A stretch of DNA of 64,000 bases, taken from Clostridium liquoris (GTDB lineage Bacteria > Bacillota > Clostridia > Clostridiales > Clostridiaceae). The number at the start of each line of letters is the position of its first letter. Within the stretch, counting starts at the first letter, position 1. The position numbers and the translations under genes were made by a program. The notes beneath the pieces are model-generated. The model saw nothing but the letters and a program-made list of their open reading frames with translations, did no database searches and was not told the DNA's origin. Location of the stretch: the NCBI RefSeq assembly GCF_002995785.1, contig NZ_PVXO01000009.1, positions 62,001 to 126,000 on the forward strand, read 5' to 3'. Of the stretch, positions 1-7,149 are shown one piece after another.

Positions 1-1298
1 CCTATAGCAGCTGCCAAAGCTAAAATTATTACCACGGGAACAAAGTATCCTGCTATTATATCTGCCAACTTAGCAATAGGAGCTTTACTTCCCTGAGCTT
101 CTTCTACTAGTCTAATTATTTGAGCAAGAGCTGTATCCTTTCCAACTCTAGTAGCCTTATACTTTATAAATCCATTTTTATTTATACTTCCTCCAATTAC
201 TTTATCTCCTGCACTTTTTTCCACAGGAATACTTTCTCCTGTAAGCATGGACTCATCTATGGAAGTAATACCTTCTATAACAGCACCATCTACAGGAAGT
301 TTCTCTCCCGGCTTTACAATAATTATATCTCCAACTTCTACCTCATCTATAGAAATTTCTATTTCCTTATTCTCTTTTAATATAGTAGCAGTTTTAGGTG
401 CCAAGCCCATCAGCTTTTTTATTGCATCAGAAGTCTTTCCTTTAGTTACAGTTTCTAAATACTTACCTAAAGTAATTAAAGTCAGAATAACTCCCGCCGA
501 TTCAAAATATAGGCTGTTTGCATACTGAACTTCCCCTGAAAAGATTTTATATATAGCAAATACCCCATATAAAAATGCGGATGAAGTACCTATGGCTATT
601 AGAGAATCCATATTTGGTTCTCTTCTCAAAAGAGCTTTAAATCCTACCTTATAGAATTTGTTGCCAATTATAATCACAGGTAAAACCAATAATAATTGAA
701 TTAAAGCAAAATTTTTAGGATTTGCCATTGGATGCAGCCAATGTGGTAATGGAAACCCCAACATATGTCCCATAGATATATACAGTAATGGAAGTGTAAA
801 TATAGCTGAAAATACAAACTTCTTCCATAACAGCTTTCTTTCCTCTTCTTTCTTTTCCTTATGAGAATCTACAGTGCTTTCTTCTACTAGTTTATACCCT
901 GATTTCTCTACTGCATTTTTTATTTCTGTTAATCTAACTTTTGAAGGCTCAAAAGTTATGTTTAATTTTTCAGATGCAAAATTTACGTTGGCCTCAATAA
1001 CTCCATCTAATCTTTTACAAGCTCTTTCTACAGCCTTTGCACAAGCTGCACAGGTCATTCCCTCTATACTTAAAGTTTTAGTAGTAGATTCTACTAAAGC
1101 TTTATAACCAGCCTTCTCCACAGACCTTTGAACATCCTCTAATTTAGCCTTTGTGTCATCATAAGTTAAACTTAACTTTTCTGAAGCAAAATTTACATTA
1201 GCTTCAGTAACTCCTTCTACTTTTTTTGCTGACCTTTCTACGGCTCTAGCACAAGCTGCACAGGTCATTCCCTCTATATTTAAAATTTCATTTTTCAT
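1..1298 (-). CDS. copA: Copper-translocating P-type ATPase CopA, N-terminal part (cut by window edge)
   Basis: This is the N-terminal 432 codons of a P1B-type ATPase that pumps Cu(I) out across the cytoplasmic membrane; the C-terminal part lies outside the window. Two heavy-metal-associated domains come first, each with an MTCAAC motif (Cys13/Cys16 and Cys83/Cys86). Membrane helices follow from about residue 155, and then the actuator-domain motif DESMLTGES. The phosphorylation and ATP-binding domains are beyond the edge. The start is the ATG at 1298, preceded by AAGGAG at a 7-base spacing. The gene is third in a minus-strand run after csoR and an LDCC mini-protein, which fits copper-induced expression. 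Family and copper specificity are well supported by the CxxC domains and the CsoR neighbour. Confidence 0.95.
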   Translation of the reverse strand, partial: MKNEILNIEGMTCAACARAVERSAKKVEGVTEANVNFASEKLSLTYDDTKAKLEDVQRSVEKAGYKALVESTTKTLSIEGMTCAACAKAVERACKRLDGVIEANVNFASEKLNITFEPSKVRLTEIKNAVEKSGYKLVEESTVDSHKEKKEEERKLLWKKFVFSAIFTLPLLYISMGHMLGFPLPHWLHPMANPKNFALIQLLLVLPVIIIGNKFYKVGFKALLRREPNMDSLIAIGTSSAFLYGVFAIYKIFSGEVQYANSLYFESAGVILTLITLGKYLETVTKGKTSDAIKKLMGLAPKTATILKENKEIEISIDEVEVGDIIIVKPGEKLPVDGAVIEGITSIDESMLTGESIPVEKSAGDKVIGGSINKNGFIKYKATRVGKDTALAQIIRLVEEAQGSKAPIAKLADIIAGYFVPVVIILALAAAI

Positions 1299-1336
1299 AA
1301 TTTATCTCCTTACCCTGTGATATTTTAAATGTGCAT

Positions 1337-1474
1337 CTATTTTTTGGGATCTTTGTTTTTACATCCTTTGTTATCTTTATTTAAGCCACAGCAATCTAGT
1401 TTTCCATTTCCAGGGAAAGTCTTGCTATTTTCATCTGCTAATTTTTTTATAAATCTTTTAAATACATTTTTCAT
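1337..1474 (-). CDS. LDCC-motif putative metal-binding mini-protein (45 aa)
   Basis: This short gene encodes a basic 45-residue protein with the signature LDCCGLNK at residues 26-33 and another Cys at 38. It matches the small clostridial LDCC-motif proteins, which are presumed to bind metal; no biochemical role is established that I know of. The ATG at 1474 sits 9 bases after GAGGAG. An in-frame ATG at 1483 directly abuts the same site and is less likely. The gene lies between csoR and copA in the same direction, so a role in copper buffering or delivery is a fair inference. A similar protein lacking the Cys residues is encoded at 6646-6789. Confidence 0.8.
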   Translation of the reverse strand: MKNVFKRFIKKLADENSKTFPGNGKLDCCGLNKDNKGCKNKDPKK

Positions 1475-1488
1475 ATATTCCATCTCCT

Positions 1489-1755
1489 CTATTTATCCAT
1501 AAGCTTTTGTAATACATCCATTATCTCTTCCACTTTTTCTTCACCAGAATCATGAAGAAAAGCGTCCTTTACACAATGATTCAAATGTTGTTTAAGTATT
1601 AGCATGTTAGATTTTTTTAACAGAGCCTGTGCTGCTATTATTTGATTAGATATATCTATACAATACCTTCCTTCTTCTATCATCTTTATTATGCCCTCAA
1701 TCTGGCCTTTAGATGTTTTCAAAAGTTGTAATGCTTTTTTCTTTTCTTCATTCAT
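1489..1755 (-). CDS. csoR: CsoR-type copper-sensing repressor
   Basis: This is an 88-residue all-helical CsoR/RcnR-family repressor. The Cu(I) ligand set of CsoR (Cys-His-Cys, spaced 25 and 4 residues) is present as Cys32, His57 and Cys61, so copper is the likely effector. The ATG at 1755 is preceded by GGGAGG at good spacing. A longer reading starting at 1794 would run through the operator and is rejected. A GC-rich imperfect inverted repeat at 1769-1795 directly upstream is the probable binding site, giving autoregulation and control of the LDCC protein and copA behind it. A sensor for another metal or for sulfide is possible within this family, but the ligands and the copA neighbour argue for copper. 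Confidence 0.92.
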   Translation of the reverse strand: MNEEKKKALQLLKTSKGQIEGIIKMIEEGRYCIDISNQIIAAQALLKKSNMLILKQHLNHCVKDAFLHDSGEEKVEEIMDVLQKLMDK

Positions 1756-1768
1756 AATTTGCCTCCCA

Positions 1769-1795
1769 TATACCCCCCATATGTACAGGGGCATA
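1769..1795. promoter_or_regulatory. Probable CsoR operator
   Basis: The sequence TATACCCCCC - ATATGTA - CAGGGGCATA forms an imperfect inverted repeat of a C run and a G run within AT-rich DNA. CsoR operators are typically G/C-run pseudo-palindromes of this type. It ends 14 bases before the csoR start codon, where it could block the promoter of csoR-LDCC-copA. Confidence 0.7.
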
Positions 1796-1966
1796 TTTTT
1801 ATTATATACCCATTGATAATAAATTTCAACTGCTATATAAATTCTTTCTCATTAATTTTTACAGCATAATAATATTATTTACTTATGAAGAAATTATAAA
1901 GAAAAATAAAGATATTTAGTGACAGGAATACTTTCCTTCTCAAATCACTAAATATCTTTTAACTCA

Positions 1967-3352
1967 TTAACCCAATAGATTATTAGATAATTTTTTAAAT
2001 ACAATGGTTACCTTAGTTCCTTTTCCCCATTGACTTTCTGCATTGATAGAAGCTGAATGAAGAGTTAATATTTTCTTTACTATAGTTAAACCTATACCGC
2101 CGCCTTCCCTTTCATGTCTACTTTTATCTCCCCTATAAAGTCTTTCAAATATGAAAGGCAAATCCTCCTTTTTTATTCCTATTCCATTATCAATAACTTC
2201 TACTATAAACTGTTCCCTATTTTCTTTAATGTTAACCCATATACTGCCACCTTTTTCTGTAAACTTTATAGAATTGGAAAGTAAATTTATAAATACCTGC
2301 TTTAGTTTATTTTCATCTCCTAAAATGTAATAATCTTTATAATTCTCTTTATCATAATATATTTCTAGTCCCTTATCCTTTATTGTAATAAGAAAATCAT
2401 TAACTACGGAGTAAATCACTTTATTTAAAGAAACCTTTTCCATACTCATAGTTACTGATTCTTCTTCAAATTTCTTTAGAACATTTAAATTATCCAACAG
2501 TTTTCCAAATCTTATAACCTCATCATTTAAGCTTGCTAAACCTTCATCAGTAATAGGAAACACACCATCTATCATAGCTTCCAAATTATTTTGAAGCACA
2601 TTAAGTGGTGTTCTTATTTCATGAGAAATATCTGAGACTAACCTTTTCCTCAATGTATCTTGTTTTTTTAATTTTTCTCTTAAATCATTTATGCTATTTT
2701 CTAGATTTCTTAACTCTACTATATTGCTATGTCCATTATAATTTACATCATAATTTCCTTTAGATAATTCCATAGATAAATCTGCAACCTTCTTTATAGG
2801 ACTGGAAAATTCCTTGGAAAGATATAAACTTATAATTATGGTTATGATTATAGTAAATATTACACTAGCTAAAATACTTTTATTAATTTGAGATTTAAAA
2901 TTTATATCCTCTTCAGAAAGTAACAATGAGCAATACTGCCCTAAAGATACATACCCTACAACACTGTCTCCGTTCTTTATGTCATATGTCTTTGCAGTAT
3001 ATACTCCTTTATTTCTTCCCATCATATTTTTCATATGCATTTTAGCTCTAATTTCGTTTGGATCCATACTCCAAATTACACTTTTATCCTTATCCATAAG
3101 GGTTAAACAATAATTGCTCATATAAGCCTCATGCATTAGTTCTTCCCCTGAATTACTCTTCCATTTACCATCATTTTTATATATTTGTTCAAAGTATTGT
3201 ACTATCCTATTATCTCTTTTTTCTTGAGTATCTGCCATATACTTTTTGAAAGTACTATTTATTGTAAGATTTACAAATAAAGCTGATAATATTAGCGCAG
3301 ATAGTGATGAAAATAGTATAAACATTAATATCTTTTTCCTTATGCTTTGCAT
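1967..3352 (-). CDS. Sensor histidine kinase (HAMP, HisKA, HATPase)
   Basis: This is a 461-residue membrane histidine kinase. Transmembrane helices lie at about residues 7-28 and 159-178 and flank an extracellular sensor segment of about 130 residues. A HAMP linker follows (about 180-232), then the dimerisation/phosphoacceptor motif SHEIRTPL with His244. The ATP-binding boxes come last: N box around LLSNSIKFTE, then DNGIGI, and GGGIGLTIV. The ATG shares one base with the stop of the upstream response regulator (TAATG), so the two are translationally coupled. The signal is unknown. The copper operon lies downstream in the same direction about 170 bases away, but csoR has its own operator, so a link to copper is not supported. 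Confidence 0.93.
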   Translation of the reverse strand: MQSIRKKILMFILFSSLSALILSALFVNLTINSTFKKYMADTQEKRDNRIVQYFEQIYKNDGKWKSNSGEELMHEAYMSNYCLTLMDKDKSVIWSMDPNEIRAKMHMKNMMGRNKGVYTAKTYDIKNGDSVVGYVSLGQYCSLLLSEEDINFKSQINKSILASVIFTIIITIIISLYLSKEFSSPIKKVADLSMELSKGNYDVNYNGHSNIVELRNLENSINDLREKLKKQDTLRKRLVSDISHEIRTPLNVLQNNLEAMIDGVFPITDEGLASLNDEVIRFGKLLDNLNVLKKFEEESVTMSMEKVSLNKVIYSVVNDFLITIKDKGLEIYYDKENYKDYYILGDENKLKQVFINLLSNSIKFTEKGGSIWVNIKENREQFIVEVIDNGIGIKKEDLPFIFERLYRGDKSRHEREGGGIGLTIVKKILTLHSASINAESQWGKGTKVTIVFKKLSNNLLG

Positions 3353-4035
3353 TAAATATCACCACCAAATTTATAGCCTACCCTAGTTACAGTTAATATA
3401 TACTTTGGATTTTTGCTATCTTCCTCGATTTTTTTCCTAATATTTTTTATATGCACATCTACTGTTCTATCAAAGCCTTCAAAATCCATATTAAAAGCTG
3501 CCTCTATAAGCATCTCTCTAGTAAAAACCTTCCCTTTATTAGAAGCTAAGGTGTAAAGAATTGCAAATTCATTTGGAGTTAAATTCACATCCTTACCTTT
3601 AACCTTTACCATTCTTTCCTCTTTAAATATCTGTAAATTACCATTATCAAAAGACAATGCTTCAAAACTACTGCCTTTAATCCTTCTGAATAGTGCATTA
3701 ACACGAGCAGTAAGCTCTCGCGGGCTAAAGGGTTTTACCAAATATTCATCTGCTCCTATATTGAGTCCCTCTATTCTATTGCTTAAATCCCCCTTTGCTG
3801 TAAGCATAAATATATGTACATCTGAAATATTTCTAATTCTTTCACATATTTCTTCTCCATCGATATCAGGTAACATTAAATCTAATATCACTAACTGGAA
3901 ATCTTCCTTCTTAAACAGTTCTAATCCTTCTATGCCTTTTACGGTACACCAAACTCTATATCCTTCCTTTTCTAAGTAGGCCTTTAAAACCATAGATACT
4001 TTTTCTTCATCCTCAATAATCAATATGTTTCCCAT
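3352..4035 (-). CDS. OmpR/PhoB-family response regulator
   Basis: This is a 227-residue two-component regulator. The receiver domain has acidic residues near the N-terminus (IIEDEE), the phosphoacceptor Asp52 in LVILDLMLP, and the conserved Lys in LVKPF. The C-terminal winged-helix DNA-binding domain ends with DVHIKNIRKKIEED and TRVGYKFG. It overlaps the histidine kinase gene by one base. It is divergent from a SHOCT-domain gene. An inverted repeat lies in the shared intergenic region at 4113-4134, so self-regulation or control of the neighbour is plausible but not shown. Confidence 0.95.
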   Translation of the reverse strand: MGNILIIEDEEKVSMVLKAYLEKEGYRVWCTVKGIEGLELFKKEDFQLVILDLMLPDIDGEEICERIRNISDVHIFMLTAKGDLSNRIEGLNIGADEYLVKPFSPRELTARVNALFRRIKGSSFEALSFDNGNLQIFKEERMVKVKGKDVNLTPNEFAILYTLASNKGKVFTREMLIEAAFNMDFEGFDRTVDVHIKNIRKKIEEDSKNPKYILTVTRVGYKFGGDI

Positions 4036-4112
4036 AATTTATCACCCTTTGTAAAATAAATTAACTAATTATAATATAATAACAGAAATTTATAAAGATT
4101 TTTTGAAGATCT

Positions 4113-4134
4113 TATGAAGTGAATATTCTTCATA
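4113..4134. promoter_or_regulatory. Inverted repeat between divergent genes, candidate operator
   Basis: TATGAAG and CTTCATA are separated by 8 bases in the region between the response regulator and the SHOCT-domain gene. It could bind the dimeric response regulator encoded next door. No experimental or conserved consensus supports it here, so it is only a candidate. Confidence 0.35.
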
Positions 4135-4210
4135 GTTCCTTCACATGTTCTTATTATAATTTAGATAACAAAATAATACATTTTAAATTAAAAATAAAAG
4201 GAGGATTTAT

Positions 4211-4468
4211 ATGTTTAATTGTTTATACGGTGCATCTAGATTTGGTGTTAATGGTGCTAATGGCTTTAATGGCTTTAATGGTTGGTTAATATTAATGCCT
4301 CTGTTTAGATTAGCTTTAATGGCGGGTGCTATTGTGTTGATCTTTAAATTCTTTAAAAAATATACTAAAAATAGAGAAGCTTTAAAAATATTGGCTTCTA
4401 GATATGCTTCTGGGGAAATAACTGAAGAAGATTATGTTAACAGGAAAAAGTTTTTAGATGAAAAATAG
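4211..4468 (+). CDS. Small membrane protein with SHOCT domain
   Basis: This 85-residue protein has a Gly/Asn/Phe-rich N-terminus (repeated NG and FNG), one hydrophobic helix at about residues 27-47, a basic KKYTKNREA patch and a C-terminal SHOCT-type motif (ILASRYASGEITEEDYVNRKKFL region, residues 60-82). SHOCT domains are short C-terminal modules thought to promote oligomerisation. The start ATG is preceded by AAAGGAGG. It is divergent from the response regulator and is terminated by a hairpin shared with the convergent NlpC/P60 gene. A possible target of the neighbouring two-component system is an inference from position only. Confidence 0.8.
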   Translation: MFNCLYGASRFGVNGANGFNGFNGWLILMPLFRLALMAGAIVLIFKFFKKYTKNREALKILASRYASGEITEEDYVNRKKFLDEK

Positions 4469-4496
4469 GCCTTAAAAATAAGGCCTATTTTTTTAT
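4464..4496. terminator. Bidirectional intrinsic terminator
   Basis: A near-perfect stem, AATAGGCCTTA / TAAGGCCTATT, with an A-rich loop is followed by a T run on the plus strand and an A/T-rich tract on the minus strand. It lies between the convergent SHOCT and NlpC/P60 genes. Confidence 0.85.
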
Positions 4497-5659
4497 TTAA
4501 CTCTTCTGCCAGTTAAAAAATCACTTCCATTTAACATGGATATCTTTATAACATCTCCTGTATGTGGGGCATGAATATAAGCTCCATTACCTATGTACAT
4601 TCCAACATGATGAGGATTATCATAGGTTCCAAAAAACACTAAGTCACCTGGCTGTAGTTCACCCATTGAAACCTGAGTTCCATTATTTATTTGCTCATAT
4701 GTAGTTCTTCCGATTGGTATGCCAAAGTGTGCATAAACATATTGTACAAAGCCTGAGCAATCAAATCCTGGTACTGGGGTTGTCCCTCCCCAAACATAAG
4801 GAGTTCCTAAAAAGTTTGAAGCATAGGCTATAACGTTATTACCTGATATAGTTGCTGCACCTCTAGATGGAGTATAATTAGATGAAGTCTGCCTAGATGA
4901 AGTCTGCTTAGATGAAGTCTGTTTAGATGGAGTATTCTCAGATGGAGTATATCTAGGTGCTGATTCTCTAATGGTTTTAACTTCCTCGGTAGCTTTAGCT
5001 AGTTGTTTTTGGTCTTCACCAATCTGTCCTTCTATTGATTCTTCCTTACTCTTTAAATCAGCTAATAGCTTGTCCTGTTCTTTTTTAGCTCCATTTACTT
5101 GACTCAGCTTTTTTTCATTTTCTTCTTTTAGTGCTAATAAGCTTCCTTTTTCCTGTTGTAAAGTTTTCTTTTTATTCTCTAAAACATTTTTTTTGGAATT
5201 TAAATCCTGAACTACCTTTTTATCATATCCAACTAAGGTTTTAACAGTTTCTACCTTATCTATTAAATCCCCAATTCCATTTGCCTCAAAAAGTATATTC
5301 AGGTAACCATCTGTTCCACTTACATACATAGCCCTAATCCTATCATTAAATAATTCTTTTTCTTTCTTTATATCTTCTTCACTTTTTTTAATTTCTTCTT
5401 CTGTAGAGGTCATATTTTTTTCTGTTTTTGTAATTTTATTTTTATTATTTTTAACATCCATCATAATGCCTTCTATTTGATGGTCTAAGTCTTCCACTTT
5501 GATTTCATTTTTGCTAATTTCCTGTTGGACACTGCTTAAAGAATTCTTATGTTGCTGTAGGTTACTTTGGATAGCATCTGATGGTGCTGCTAATACTTGA
5601 GCACTAGTAGAAACGACCATTACCAAAGATACTATAGTACATTTAATTTTTTTATTCAT
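4493..5659 (-). CDS. Secreted NlpC/P60 peptidoglycan endopeptidase with coiled coil
   Basis: This 388-residue exported cell-wall hydrolase has a signal peptide at residues 1-25 (ending VLAA), followed by a long charged coiled coil (about 30-230) of the CwlO/PcsB type. A Ser/Thr/Pro-rich linker built of pentapeptides comes next (236-265), then a C-terminal NlpC/P60 catalytic domain. The catalytic Cys301 sits in FDCSGF, with His351 in HHVGMY and His363 in YIHAPH completing the active site. This class cuts the D-Glu to diamino-acid bond in stem peptides; coiled-coil members are often gated by FtsEX, although ftsEX is not adjacent here. The start has TAGGAGGATAACG directly upstream. The linker DNA is a six-unit 15-bp tandem repeat. 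Confidence 0.92.
   Translation of the reverse strand: MNKKIKCTIVSLVMVVSTSAQVLAAPSDAIQSNLQQHKNSLSSVQQEISKNEIKVEDLDHQIEGIMMDVKNNKNKITKTEKNMTSTEEEIKKSEEDIKKEKELFNDRIRAMYVSGTDGYLNILFEANGIGDLIDKVETVKTLVGYDKKVVQDLNSKKNVLENKKKTLQQEKGSLLALKEENEKKLSQVNGAKKEQDKLLADLKSKEESIEGQIGEDQKQLAKATEEVKTIRESAPRYTPSENTPSKQTSSKQTSSRQTSSNYTPSRGAATISGNNVIAYASNFLGTPYVWGGTTPVPGFDCSGFVQYVYAHFGIPIGRTTYEQINNGTQVSMGELQPGDLVFFGTYDNPHHVGMYIGNGAYIHAPHTGDVIKISMLNGSDFLTGRRVK
4865..4954 (-). repeat. Six 15-bp tandem units in the NlpC/P60 linker
   Basis: Six consecutive 15-bp units begin with AGATG(A/G)AGT on the plus strand. On the coding strand they encode six pentapeptides of the form xxT(P/S)S, including KQTSS twice. The reading frame is kept whatever the copy number, so linker length could vary between strains. 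Confidence 0.85.
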
Positions 5660-5738
5660 TCGTTATCCTCCTATCAAAAAATATAAATTTCTACACCACT
5701 TCCTTGGGCATAAAATAGTTACATATATATTATAAACA

Positions 5739-5781
5739 AAAGGTCATATAATTTCAAATCCATGAAATTACATGACCCTTT
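5739..5781 (-). terminator. Hairpin, probable terminator
   Basis: Arms AAAGGTCATATAATTTCA and TGAAATTACATGACCCTTT are separated by 6 bases. On the minus strand the stem is followed by TTTGTTTATAA, which fits termination of transcripts from the acetyltransferase gene before the NlpC/P60 gene. Confidence 0.5.
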
Positions 5782-5936
5782 GTTATTATTTAATTCCAAT
5801 GCTTTTCTCTTTAAAACAATATGATCCTCTATATTTATTTTTTCTTTTCTTTGGAGCAAATAAGATTTTTATCCTCTGAGTCAATTTCATTCCTTGAAGG
5901 TAAAATTTACAACAAATCTTTTCCTGAAGCACCCAT

Positions 5937-5964
5937 CTGTACTCTATGCCCTGTGCTCTGCAAG
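5937..5964. repeat. Four degenerate 7-bp units (CTGTACT type) at the end of the GNAT gene
   Basis: The units CTGTACT, CTATGCC, CTGTGCT and CTGCAAG run in 7-bp register and span the stop codon of the acetyltransferase gene. They match the type of the 11-unit array at 42037-42113. Confidence 0.6.
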
Positions 5965-6507
5965 TCCCTTCCACTCTCTATCCAATATTCCATATAAATA
6001 TATATCATATCTTTCACCATCTCTAAAAACAGCTTCCCTATATGTACCTTCTCTTTTAAAGCCCAATCTTTCATAAAGCCTTATGGCTCTCTCATTATAG
6101 CTTATGGTAATAAGCTGCAGCCTATGTAGGTTAAGCTCCCTAAAGGCAAAATCCATAACAAGACTTAATGCCTCTTTCCCATAACCTTTTCCACGCTGCT
6201 TTAAATCTCCTATGCCAATGGCAATACCCCCTACTCCATTATTCCAACTTATCCTTTCAATTTCTACATAGCCAATCATGGGGCCATCGCTTTCTTCTCT
6301 AATGGCAAAAAAATAATTATTAGGATTGTTTATTTCTTCTAAAAGCCATTCTTTTATTTTCCACTTAGATAATGGAGCTGCTGCATTAAAATCAAATACT
6401 CTTAGAAAAGTAGTATCTTCATACCATTTGGTTACTGTACCAATATCCTCTTCTCTAAGGGATGTAATTTTAATTCTATTGCTTTTTAACAAATCATCTT
6501 TTAACAT
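5944..6507 (-). CDS. GNAT-family N-acetyltransferase, RimJ/RimL type
   Basis: The protein is 187 residues from the ATG at 6507, with GAGG upstream; an ATG at 6537 abuts its GGAG too closely. The acetyl-CoA binding motif is present as KQRGKGYGKEAL, followed by the usual NERAIRLYERLGF motif, which places it among single-domain GNAT enzymes that acetylate protein N-termini, amino sugars or antibiotics. The substrate cannot be told from sequence. The last residues (GLAEHRA) are encoded by a degenerate 7-bp repeat, so the natural C-terminus may have been replaced by repeat sequence. It stands alone on the minus strand. Confidence 0.88.
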   Translation of the reverse strand: MLKDDLLKSNRIKITSLREEDIGTVTKWYEDTTFLRVFDFNAAAPLSKWKIKEWLLEEINNPNNYFFAIREESDGPMIGYVEIERISWNNGVGGIAIGIGDLKQRGKGYGKEALSLVMDFAFRELNLHRLQLITISYNERAIRLYERLGFKREGTYREAVFRDGERYDIYLYGILDREWKGLAEHRA

Positions 6508-6587
6508 TATTATCACAACCTCTATTCTATTTTCCATTCTCCAGTAAATTATATATTAAGTAAGAATCAGTAGCAAATGGATAAAAT

Positions 6588-6633
6588 AAAAAGATTGCGA
6601 TGCAATCTTTTTAAGTTGACAGATGACAACTGA
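6588..6633. repeat. Hairpin plus 7-bp units (dispersed repeat family)
   Basis: Perfect arms AAAAAGATTGC / GCAATCTTTTT with a 3-base loop are followed by AGTTGAC, AGATGAC and AACTGA in 7-bp register. The arrangement is the same as at 35061, 21892 and 13100. It may also act as the terminator of the 47-residue gene just to its right on the minus strand. Confidence 0.7.
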
Positions 6634-6645
6634 AAAAGCAATTAA

Positions 6646-6789
6646 TTACTCTAACGGTTCCTTATCATTTTTAGATTTTTCTAATCTATCTTTATACACA
6701 ATTCTATAATCTAATTTTTCATCTGTACCAAGGGACTCCAGGTTAGCTTTTTTTACTTTTTCAACCCAATTTTTAAAATGGTCTTTCAT
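6646..6789 (-). CDS. 47-residue hypothetical protein resembling the LDCC family without cysteines
   Basis: This short gene has a good ribosome binding site (GAGGTG, 6 bases before the ATG at 6789). The product is charged and begins MKDHFKNWVEKVKKANLESLG. It parallels the LDCC mini-protein at 1337-1474 in length and layout: both start MK--FK, continue with an aromatic residue and EKV/KKL, and reach KLD at about residue 25. Here the CC is replaced by YR, so no metal site remains. Kinship to the LDCC family is my inference from this alignment by eye. No function is known. Confidence 0.65.
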   Translation of the reverse strand: MKDHFKNWVEKVKKANLESLGTDEKLDYRIVYKDRLEKSKNDKEPLE

Positions 6790-7149
6790 AAACTTCACCT
6801 CACAATATAAGTTCATAATTTTCATGCTTATCTGAAACTTATTCTTCCCATATTTTAATAATTCATAAATAATATTTTTACTTGTTAATTTTCATCATTT
6901 TTTTAACATTTTTTTATTTATATATATATTTCAAAATATTCTTTTTTAACTTAAAAACTACACAATTCATTATTCAATATATATAAAATATATGAAATAA
7001 AAAAATCATTCTGTTTATTCCATAAAATATTGTGTGGGGTTCAAATATATGATAAACTATTAACGTAAAAACATAGTCTAATTTTGTTATTTATTGTTTA
7101 AAAATTGAATAATTTAGTTTAATTAATATTTAAAAGTGAGGTTGTTCAT
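6790..7149. other. AT-rich intergenic region, 360 bp
   Basis: No reading frame or strong hairpin is seen here. It separates a minus-strand small gene from the plus-strand antiporter gene and must hold both promoters. I could not pick a convincing -35/-10 pair among the many AT-rich candidates. The antiporter ribosome binding site is GTGAGG at 7135-7140. Confidence 0.6.

Noticed and set aside
5660-5738. Region before the NlpC/P60 gene considered for a ydaO-type (c-di-AMP) riboswitch
   Set aside because: The leader is too short and lacks the conserved motifs; only AT-rich DNA is visible.
5786-5974. 62-residue open frame beginning MEGTCRAQGIEY, downstream of and overlapping the acetyltransferase gene
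   Set aside because: It starts inside the 7-bp repeat, has no ribosome site and shows no domain; it is probably read-through of repeat and degenerate intergenic DNA.
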